A DNA stretch of 5,465 bases. It comes from Bifidobacteriaceae bacterium (GTDB taxonomy: Bacteria > Actinomycetota > Actinomycetes > Actinomycetales > WQXJ01). Shown piece by piece: positions 1 through 4,000 of the stretch (position 1 is its first letter; each line of letters begins with the position of its first letter). Where the stretch lies: positions 1 to 5,465 of the forward strand of contig JAIRNM010000388.1 of NCBI GenBank assembly GCA_031258055.1, given 5' to 3'. The position numbers were made by a program, and so were the translations under genes. The notes beneath the pieces were generated by a model. It was not told where the DNA came from. It ran no database searches and was given only the letters and a program-made list of their open reading frames with translations.

Positions 1-1
1 C

Positions 2-322
2 GCTGGGCGGGGGAGTGATTTCAGCCAGATCGGCTCGTGTAATCCGAAGCTAGAGCGACTGTGGATCAATAGTTGGCCAGACTCGACTGGACGGCAGGGG
101 TTGGCCGAACTGGTGAACCTGAAGGAACTAGCGATCATGGGTCCGGTCGATGACGTGATGGAGATCCCGGCCCTGCCTTCGCTAGAGAGGCTGACCATCC
201 ACTTGGCCGACGACACGCCCGAGAACCGTCAGCAGCTAGCCGAACGCCTACCGAACTGCAAGATCATCTATGACGACATCGAAGCCAAGCTCGCTTTCGA
301 CCCGACCGCCGACCCCAGTTAG
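2..322 (+). CDS. Leucine-rich-repeat-like protein, C-terminal part (5' end outside window)
   Basis: The frame is open from base 2 to the TAG at 320-322, giving the last 106 residues of a longer protein, so the true start is upstream of the window. A TTG at base 101 is only an internal codon, because the similarity pattern runs on before it. The visible part has repeated leucine/isoleucine spacing typical of leucine-rich repeats: PKLERLWI, then LVNLKELAIMG, then LPSLERLTIHL, then LPNCKIIY, each about 23-30 residues apart. Such repeats usually form a curved protein-binding surface; the partner here is unknown. The end (about 20 residues, acidic, ending in DPTADPS) is probably an unstructured tail. 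The lipoprotein gene starts 14 bases downstream on the same strand, so the two are probably co-transcribed. The LRR call is by pattern only, and the number and class of repeats cannot be judged from this fragment. Confidence 0.6.
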   Translation, partial: AGRGSDFSQIGSCNPKLERLWINSWPDSTGRQGLAELVNLKELAIMGPVDDVMEIPALPSLERLTIHLADDTPENRQQLAERLPNCKIIYDDIEAKLAFDPTADPS

Positions 323-336
323 TTACGGCAGGGTCG

Positions 337-873
337 GTGAATGCCAAGGTGACGAGCTCGCGGCCCCGTGCGCCGCTGATGGCCGGACTGATGTTTCTTT
401 CACTCACTGGGTGTGGCGTAAGTTTTGCGGAGATGTCGGCTGCGTTAGGGGCGGACCTTGAGGATGCTACGGACGCAAGCGTAGCGTCGGTTCGAGTAAC
501 CACCGCTCGTCACGAGGAGAGCATATTCACGTTCGCGCCGGAACCAGACCGGACTACCCTGTCAGAGGCGGACCTAATGGCGGTTCTTGAAGTCATCGCT
601 GAATACCGAGCCGAGTACAAGGCCCTACGCCAAAACAACACCGTCATCCTACATGTGGGTGACACTTCGCTGCGGACCTATTGGGGCGAAACTAATATGG
701 CTGAAATGCCCCTAACCGGGATCGCATTGAAGCGCTCTACCCTGGCGCGGAGGTCTGGTTCCGCGACGCCGATGAGTGAACGCCACTATGGTGTTGTCAC
801 TGAGTACTCTGGAGACGAATCCGAGGGGAGGGTGGACGCCGTGATGAGGTTTCGATGGCAAGTCCTCGCGTAA
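337..873 (+). CDS. Putative lipoprotein of unknown function, 178 aa
   Basis: The GTG start at 337 gives a lipoprotein signal: a basic N-terminus (K4, R9, R11), a hydrophobic core from about L14 to L23, and a lipobox LTG-C with the cysteine at residue 26. An ATG at 379 would remove the basic residues and leave only 11 residues before the cysteine, so GTG 337 is preferred; its ribosome site (AGGG, close to the start) is weak. The mature part begins as a short low-complexity acidic/alanine stretch, then a mixed alpha/beta region with a charged helix near residues 80-98 and a VILHVGDTSLRTYWG strand-turn-strand near 103-117. I recognise no family. The product is expected to be anchored on the outer face of the cytoplasmic membrane. 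It follows the LRR-like gene by 14 bases, suggesting a common transcript. Its stop lies only about 30 bases before the point where a truncated vapC remnant ends on the other strand. Confidence 0.7.
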   Translation: MNAKVTSSRPRAPLMAGLMFLSLTGCGVSFAEMSAALGADLEDATDASVASVRVTTARHEESIFTFAPEPDRTTLSEADLMAVLEVIAEYRAEYKALRQNNTVILHVGDTSLRTYWGETNMAEMPLTGIALKRSTLARRSGSATPMSERHYGVVTEYSGDESEGRVDAVMRFRWQVLA

Positions 874-903
874 ACGTCGGCGGCGCTTGCTCTGTTCGCT
901 TTC

Positions 904-999
904 AGCGGCTGAGTTGACCGCCTCAAGGAACCGGGCGTGGTCCGGTTCGGCTCGGTCCATAGCGGCGACCAGGCCGCCCGTGTCGGCCACCAACCTCAC
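904..999 (-). pseudogene. Truncated VapC toxin remnant (first ~32 codons)
   Basis: Reading on the minus strand from GTG at 999, the first 31 residues match the intact VapC encoded at 2405-2854 with only four substitutions (start MRLVADTGG against MRVVADTGG). Similarity ends at about residue 31-32, and the frame then runs on into sequence antisense to the lipoprotein gene with no PIN-domain character. Only the first catalytic aspartate (D6) remains; the other acidic residues of the PIN nuclease are gone, so it cannot be an active toxin. The GTGA overlap with the upstream vapB remnant is preserved, showing that it descends from a complete vapBC operon. Confidence 0.85.
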
Positions 1000-1211
1000 C
1001 GGCCGAATCCCTCCATCAACTCATCAATGCGGGACCCCTTCAACCCGTTCCGAAAGCTTGAGTAATCCGGCTACGGCCAACCTCGTGCTGGGCGAACACC
1101 AACGCTAATGCCCTGGCGGATCAACTCCGCCTCAGACCGATCCGTCAACTCCGCGACGCGCGCCACCTCGACTTTCAACGGATCGTCCAGATACGCACTC
1201 GTCTTGACCGG
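996..1211 (-). pseudogene. Decayed VapB antitoxin copy (two frameshifts, lost start)
   Basis: This is a full-length but broken copy of the vapB at 2851-3066; both span 216 bases. Minus-strand translation gives VKTSAYLDDPLKVEVARVAE and onward, matching the ribbon-helix-helix antitoxin. An extra base near 1103 shifts the frame into an early stop, and a missing base near 1050 would restore it, after which IDELMEGFGR and the TGA at 996-998 are conserved. The codon at the intact gene's GTG start is CCG here (1209-1211). An in-frame ATG at 1235 could extend the frame but has no clear ribosome site and still meets the early stop. Just upstream is an 8-base tandem duplication (TGGCCGGT twice) absent from the intact copy. 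Confidence 0.85.
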
Positions 1212-1232
1212 CCAACCGGCCAGAATGTGTGT

Positions 1233-1353
1233 CATACTGGGTTGTGATGAGACGCCGCAAGGCCTCTCGTACCGCCTTAGGCCTCGGTCCCTGACCGGGG
1301 CCTTCGTGCTGTGGGGTCCAAAACGGGTTATGTAGCAAAAACTACGACTCTTC
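1233..1353. other. Spacer between decayed vapB and DUF3800 gene, two hairpins
   Basis: No gene is visible. It holds an 11-bp GC-rich hairpin (1279-1303) and a small GTAG-N6-CTAC hairpin (1332-1345), both downstream of the DUF3800 stop on the minus strand. Confidence 0.5.
1279..1303 (-). terminator. GC-rich hairpin, possible terminator for the DUF3800 gene
   Basis: AGGCCTCGGTC and GACCGGGGCCT pair over 11 bp with one G-T pair and a 3-base loop. It lies about 50 bases past the DUF3800 stop. No T-run follows on either strand, so termination is an inference from position and stem strength; GC-rich stems without a T-tract are common at actinobacterial gene ends. Confidence 0.4.
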
Positions 1354-2058
1354 CTAAACGACACGCGGGCCAAAGGACGTGAGGTCCTTGACGGTGATTC
1401 TCCCGAGCGGCGCCCAGATCGACTCGTTCGCGCGCGTCGCGCGAGGGTCGGTTTCCGTGACAGTCTTGCGGCGAAGGTACATGAAAGTCGCCAAGTCCGC
1501 CGCTTGGAGGAGCCGACTGTGGTCGGAGGGGCCGAAATATAGCGTGTCCAAGATCGCGTCCAGCTTGCTGCTTCGGTAACCCGGCGTTCCCTGCGCCTTG
1601 AAGCACCTGAAATTGGTGCGGTGCCGCGACTCGGCGTGAACCTCGTCCGCCAGCACCAAAACTTGCTCGCCGTAGCTCCGCGCGTAGTCGTTGAGGTCTT
1701 CCAGCAGATACTGGAGAGCGGTTTCGTGGGCGGGATAGGGCGTCGTGTAGCGGGCTGCCTGCCCGGCTTTGTCGATACACCTAAGGAACAGTTTGGCGCC
1801 CGCTCGCTCAATTGCCTCGGTTGCCGCTGCGTAGGTGTTCACCCTGAGCCTCAGCGGAACGCAATGCCACAGGCCTTTGCCGTGGAACAGTTCGTGTCCG
1901 TGCAATTCGGCGTCGCCGGGCAAGCCACAGGCGTTGAGCCTGTCGATGAGAGCGTCCAGATCTTCGCCCAGTTGCTTCGCACCGGCGCCAGTCAGGACAA
2001 TAGCTGACAACGTGAAATGGGTCTTGTTCTCGGATTCGTCCAGACAGGCTAGCTGCAC
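1354..2058 (-). CDS. DUF3800 family protein, 234 aa
   Basis: The protein shows the conserved blocks of DUF3800: an N-terminal CLDESE (D7, E8), a central DAELHGHELF block (E51, H53), a strand ending in LADEVH (D138, E139), and a C-terminal LLQAADLATF block (Q185, D188). The spaced acidic residues and the alternating strands resemble an RNase H-like fold, and a metal-dependent nuclease role has been suspected for such proteins, but activity here is inference. The length is normal for the family and the gene looks intact. The GTG at 2058 is the first start after an in-frame TAG 12 bases upstream, and a TAGGGT hexamer lies 6 bases before it, suggesting a leaderless transcript. It has its own space: about 345 bases separate it from vapC upstream, and the decayed vapBC lies downstream, all on the same strand. 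DUF3800 genes are often found in genomic islands and defence-rich regions. Confidence 0.85.
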   Translation of the reverse strand: MQLACLDESENKTHFTLSAIVLTGAGAKQLGEDLDALIDRLNACGLPGDAELHGHELFHGKGLWHCVPLRLRVNTYAAATEAIERAGAKLFLRCIDKAGQAARYTTPYPAHETALQYLLEDLNDYARSYGEQVLVLADEVHAESRHRTNFRCFKAQGTPGYRSSKLDAILDTLYFGPSDHSRLLQAADLATFMYLRRKTVTETDPRATRANESIWAPLGRITVKDLTSFGPRVV

Positions 2059-2064
2059 GCCAAC

Positions 2065-2070
2065 ACCCTA
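2065..2070 (-). promoter_or_regulatory. Possible -10 element (TAGGGT) of leaderless DUF3800 transcript
   Basis: On the minus strand TAGGGT (TANNNT type) is followed by exactly 6 bases and then the GTG start, so transcription would begin at the start codon. I see no convincing -35 hexamer at 16-18 bases upstream and no good Shine-Dalgarno site. Confidence 0.4.
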
Positions 2071-2404
2071 CACGGGCACACTGTGATTAGCGGCAGCTTG
2101 TCCACAGGGCCGAACCCAGTGGGCGGCTCCCTCGCCTCTGACCAGACACGCGCAAACTGCTCCGCGACAAGGGAATAGGCGCAACAACGGTAGATGCACC
2201 GTCAGGGCACTTTGCGCGGGCGGTTGGCTAGTGTCGTCCCGCCATCCGACGGTATTGCCGACTGGTGCGCAAGAGCGACAAATGGTGGGCGAAACGTTCG
2301 GTGGGCTCTACGGGTGAGCGCAACACCTTTAGCTGGGACCGGGACCCCGAACTCAGGGAACCTGACTCATTTGCCAGTGTTTCAACCACAAAACGGGCTA
2401 GGCG
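2071..2404. other. Long intergenic gap with no convincing gene
   Basis: This stretch between the vapC stop and the DUF3800 promoter holds no recognisable gene or RNA. A plus-strand frame is open from the codon after the TAG at 2229 to a TAA inside the vapC 3' end, with a possible GTG start at 2265 (KSDKWWAKRS, then FSWDRDPELREPDSF). Codon third positions are fairly GC-rich, but there is no ribosome site or family match, so I do not call it. It may be a worn gene fragment. A short inverted repeat ACGGT-N6-ACCGT lies at 2187-2202. Confidence 0.4.
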
Positions 2405-2854
2405 TCACATGTCGTCCCAGGGTAGAAGCTTGAAGGCGGTGTGCCTGCTGAGTGGACGCACGGCTCGGTAATCCTGATCGGTCGCAAGAATGAGGTTGGT
2501 GCCGAGTTGCGCCGCGACGACCACATTCATTGCGTCGGCCAGGTCAAGCGAGCCGGGTTTGCGCCGTTTACGCCCCATCGTGCCCTGATACTGGGCCACC
2601 AAGGCGTTCGCCCGGCCATAATCAGCCCTGGTCGGATTCGCCAATTGGAAAAGGCCGTCGCTGACCGCGGTCAAGAATGCCGCTGCGGCATCGCGCTCAC
2701 CGCCGGAACTCAAGATGAAGTGGGTCTCCGCCACCACCAGCGGCGTCACATACACTTTCGGCGCCGAGTTCACCACCCCAAGGAACCGGGCGTGATCTGG
2801 TTCGGCTCGGTCCATAGCGGCGACCAGGCCACCAGTGTCCGCCACCACCCTCAC
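2405..2854 (-). CDS. vapC: VapC-type PIN-domain ribonuclease toxin, 149 aa
   Basis: This is the toxin of a type II toxin-antitoxin pair. VapC toxins are Mg-dependent endoribonucleases that cut specific RNAs (tRNA or rRNA in studied cases) and halt growth when free of antitoxin. The PIN-domain acidic residues are visible: D6 in the opening VADTGGL strand, E43 in VAETHF, D104/D107 in LDLADAMNV, and D126/D128 in ATDQDYRAV. A basic patch (GRKRRKP, 94-100) just before the third acidic site could touch RNA. The length is slightly above the usual 130-140 residues and nothing seems missing. The GTG start at 2854 overlaps the vapB stop in GTGA, so translation is probably coupled. The target cannot be read from sequence. 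Its first 31 codons also occur as a truncated copy at 904-999. Confidence 0.9.
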   Translation of the reverse strand: MRVVADTGGLVAAMDRAEPDHARFLGVVNSAPKVYVTPLVVAETHFILSSGGERDAAAAFLTAVSDGLFQLANPTRADYGRANALVAQYQGTMGRKRRKPGSLDLADAMNVVVAAQLGTNLILATDQDYRAVRPLSRHTAFKLLPWDDM

Positions 2855-3066
2855 CGGCCGAATCCCTCCATCAACTCATCAATGCTGGAGACCAGCGACC
2901 CGTTCTCGAAGGTTTGAGTGATCCGGCTACGGCCACCCTCATGCTGACCGAGTACCAAGCTAATGCCCTGACGGATCAATTCCGCCTCAGAGAGCCCAGT
3001 CAGCTCAGCGACCCGTGTCAACTCGACCTTAACCGCATCATCCAGATACACACTCGTCTTAACCAC
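2759..3066 (-). repeat. Direct repeat copy 2 (intact vapBC segment)
   Basis: This is the intact counterpart of the decayed segment at 904-1211, in the same orientation and offset by 1,855 bases. It contains all of vapB and the first 32 codons of vapC. The two copies enclose the DUF3800 gene. Confidence 0.8.
2851..3066 (-). CDS. vapB: VapB-like ribbon-helix-helix antitoxin, 71 aa
   Basis: The antitoxin partner of the adjoining VapC. The N-terminus has ribbon-helix-helix form: a strand KTSVYLD (about 3-9), a first helix AVKVELTRVAELTG (about 11-24), and a second helix SEAELIRQGISLVL (about 26-39). This fold dimerises and binds operator DNA, so the protein probably represses its own operon. The C-terminal part, QTFENGSLVSSIDELMEGFGR region (about 51-71), is the expected toxin-wrapping tail; in solved VapBC complexes such tails reach into the PIN active site, and the terminal arginine could do so here (inference). 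The stop overlaps the vapC GTG in GTGA. The GTG start at 3066 has no clear Shine-Dalgarno site, but TAAGCT lies 6 bases upstream, suggesting a leaderless message. Confidence 0.88.
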   Translation of the reverse strand: MVKTSVYLDDAVKVELTRVAELTGLSEAELIRQGISLVLGQHEGGRSRITQTFENGSLVSSIDELMEGFGR

Positions 3067-3072
3067 CCAGAA

Positions 3073-3078
3073 AGCTTA
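3073..3078 (-). promoter_or_regulatory. Possible -10 element (TAAGCT) of leaderless vapBC transcript
   Basis: TAAGCT on the minus strand fits TANNNT and is followed by 6 bases and then GTG, the same geometry as at the DUF3800 gene. An overlapping TAGGGT lies at 3078-3083. In the decayed vapB copy the aligned hexamer is GACACA, so the element is lost there. No clear -35 is visible. Confidence 0.45.
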
Positions 3079-3099
3079 CCCTACGTCGCTGCCCTACAT

Positions 3100-3130
3100 G
3101 GCCGGGCGACCGGCGGCGCGGCCCTCGGCC
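3100..3130 (-). other. Second GC-rich stem-loop between hsp20 and vapB
   Basis: GGCCGGGC (3100-3107) can pair with GCCC and GGCC (3121-3130) across a 2-base bulge, with a 13-base loop. It lies directly beyond the 15-bp hairpin when read from hsp20 and may support termination, or may just reflect high GC content. Confidence 0.3.
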
Positions 3131-3134
3131 GGGA

Positions 3135-3174
3135 GATCCTGCGGCTTCGCGCGGTATATCGAAGCCGCAGGATC
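3135..3174 (-). terminator. 15-bp perfect hairpin, likely hsp20 terminator
   Basis: GATCCTGCGGCTTCG (3135-3149) and its exact complement (3160-3174) form a 15-bp stem with a 10-base loop. It begins 11 bases past the hsp20 stop and sits before the vapB promoter, as expected for a barrier between two same-strand units. There is no T-run after it, so it would act as a stem-only (I-shaped) terminator or an mRNA-protecting 3' hairpin. Confidence 0.7.
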
Positions 3175-3185
3175 GCTTACGGGTG

Positions 3186-3623
3186 TCAGCTTTCGATGGT
3201 GTTGGCGTGATCGGTGCGGACCGATATCTTGCGGGGCTTGGCTTCCTCAGCCACGGGGATGGTCAGCGTCAGCACGCCGTCCTCGTAAGAAGCGTCGATC
3301 TTGCTTAGATCCAGACCCGACCCCAGGGCGATCTGGCGGGCAAAGGCGCCCGTCGCCCGCTCACGGGTGAGCCAGTTGTTGCCGTCTTGGTTGGTATCCA
3401 ACTCGACAGTCTGACGCTCGGCCCGGATGGTCAAAGTACGGTCATCCACATCAATGTCAATGCTGTCTGGGTTGACACCCGGCAAGTCCATCTTGACGAC
3501 GAACACGTCACCTTGGCGGTAGAGGTCCATTGGCATGATGCGCGCCTCAGCGGCGGCGGTCCGGGTAACCTGCCCAAACAGGCGGTCGATTTCGCGGAAG
3601 GGATCGAATGGACTGGTTGTCAT
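3186..3623 (-). CDS. Small heat-shock protein, Hsp20/alpha-crystallin family, 145 aa
   Basis: An ATP-independent cytoplasmic holdase chaperone that binds unfolding proteins under stress. The alpha-crystallin domain runs from about residue 30 to 137: MDLYRQGDVFVVKMDLPGV at 32-50, the DDRTLTIRAER strand at 60-70, a loop rich in N/D at 76-84, ERATGAFARQIAL at 88-100, and the family signature ASYEDGVLTLTIP at 111-123. An I-x-V motif (I133, V135) near the C-terminus is the usual oligomer-assembly contact. The N-terminal arm (FDPFREIDRLFGQV) is short and amphipathic. The length is typical. The ATG at 3623 has a strong AAGGAG ribosome site 8 bases upstream. Two HAIR-type inverted repeats upstream indicate HspR control, and a perfect 15-bp hairpin follows the stop, so it is probably a single-gene transcript. 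Confidence 0.95.
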   Translation of the reverse strand: MTTSPFDPFREIDRLFGQVTRTAAAEARIMPMDLYRQGDVFVVKMDLPGVNPDSIDIDVDDRTLTIRAERQTVELDTNQDGNNWLTRERATGAFARQIALGSGLDLSKIDASYEDGVLTLTIPVAEEAKPRKISVRTDHANTIES

Positions 3624-3631
3624 CTTGGTTT

Positions 3632-3637
3632 CTCCTT
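3632..3637 (-). promoter_or_regulatory. Ribosome binding site of hsp20 (AAGGAG)
   Basis: AAGGAG on the minus strand ends 8 bases before the ATG at 3623. It is the best Shine-Dalgarno match in the window and fixes the start. Confidence 0.85.
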
Positions 3638-3668
3638 GTTCGGGGGCCGGTGTTGGCCCGGTTTCAGA

Positions 3669-3689
3669 GTTGAGCGTACCACACTCAAG
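3669..3689. promoter_or_regulatory. HAIR operator, gene-proximal (HspR-type)
   Basis: On the minus strand CTTGAGT-N7-GCTCAAC matches the HspR inverted-repeat consensus CTTGAGT-N7-ACTCAAG in all seven bases of the first arm and five of seven of the second. It lies 46-66 bases before the hsp20 start, at or just after the expected transcription start. Confidence 0.8.
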
Positions 3690-3716
3690 TTACAAAGTTG
3701 AGTCTAAGCGACTCAA
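3689..3716 (-). promoter_or_regulatory. Likely hsp20 promoter, between and within HAIR sites
   Basis: On the minus strand a -35 TTGAGT (3711-3716) is followed, after 16 bases, by TGTAAC (3689-3694, 4 of 6 matches to TATAAT). The -35 is part of the distal HAIR site, and the start point would fall in the proximal one, so bound HspR would block polymerase. The -10 is imperfect. Confidence 0.5.
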
Positions 3717-3717
3717 T
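3697..3717. promoter_or_regulatory. HAIR operator, distal (HspR-type)
   Basis: GTTGAGT-N7-ACTCAAT matches the HAIR consensus at six of seven bases in each arm, with exact 7-bp complementarity of TTGAGTC and GACTCAA across a 5-base centre. Its centre is 28 bp from that of the proximal site. Confidence 0.8.
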
Positions 3718-3930
3718 CTTGGCAGCGCGCGGTTTTGGCGGTCCGCGAAGGAGAGTCAGCGATCATCGGTCGCGCCCCGAACCACCACTCGGACACTGCG
3801 ACCATCCTGGTTCATCCCAGTCCGGATCGCTCAACCACGAGGCAACGTCTCAGCGGCTGGCCGCCACGATCACCAAGACCACCCTCTCGAACTGAGCATC
3901 AGGCATCAAGACCGCGCCGACCAATGTGAA
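3718..3930. other. Intergenic region between divergent hsp20 and ATPase genes
   Basis: About 210 bases with no gene I can support. Short open frames here have no ribosome site or family pattern. It separates two divergent promoters. Confidence 0.5.
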
Positions 3931-3935
3931 CAAAG

Positions 3936-3963
3936 TTGATAAACTCTTAACAAGAATTAAAAC
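3936..3963 (+). promoter_or_regulatory. Likely promoter of the ATPase gene
   Basis: TTGATA (3936-3941) and TAAAAC (3958-3963) are separated by 16 bases in an AT-rich patch (3926-3982) that stands out from its GC-rich surroundings. The start would fall near 3970, about 30 bases before the ATG. One direct repeat fills the spacer and the other covers the expected start. Confidence 0.5.
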
Positions 3964-3976
3964 GTCTTAACAAGAA
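3945..3976. repeat. Two exact 12-bp direct repeats with 20-bp period, operator-like
   Basis: TCTTAACAAGAA occurs at 3945-3956 and again at 3965-3976. Each unit is a short palindrome (TCTT-AAC-AAGA). The 20-bp period is close to two DNA helix turns, so two bound dimers would sit on the same face. The position over the promoter spacer and likely start suggests a repressor operator; the regulator is unknown. Confidence 0.65.
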
Positions 3977-4000
3977 CGAATACGTGCGAGAGCGAGAGAA

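Larger units (their letters stand above)
904..1211 (-). repeat. Direct repeat copy 1 (decayed vapBC segment)
   Basis: This segment is a diverged direct repeat of 2759-3066. Over the roughly 107 bases spanning the vapC start and vapB 3' end I count six mismatches, including an uninterrupted identical run of about 36 bases. The vapB 5' half is more diverged and carries the two single-base indels. Similarity fades just upstream of the vapB start on one side and at vapC codon 31-32 on the other. Confidence 0.8.

Noticed and set aside
712..999. 95-codon minus-strand frame starting as VapC
   Set aside because: Only the first 31 codons are VapC; the rest is antisense to the lipoprotein gene, so it is listed as a truncated remnant.
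1071..1811. Long minus-strand open frame (246 codons) and other frames overlapping the DUF3800 gene
   Set aside because: Its arginine/serine-rich sequence is an out-of-frame reading of the DUF3800 gene; only its end (about 1104-1211) carries real vapB remnant sequence.
2441..2917. 158-codon plus-strand frame across vapC
   Set aside because: It is antisense to vapC, which has PIN motifs and an antitoxin partner; no ribosome site or family pattern supports the plus frame.
904..3066. Composite transposon with vapBC copies as end repeats
   Set aside because: No transposase or integrase, no terminal inverted repeats and no target duplication are visible; the repeats are gene copies.
3642..3660. 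GGGCC-N6-GGCCC stem in the hsp20 leader as an RNA thermometer
   Set aside because: The stem does not include the AAGGAG site or start codon, so it cannot mask them as drawn; HAIR sites already explain heat control.
3765..3830. Possible tRNA on the minus strand (GTGTCCGAGTGG resembles a tRNA-Ser/Leu D-arm)
   Set aside because: No matching acceptor stem, anticodon arm or T-arm could be folded around it.
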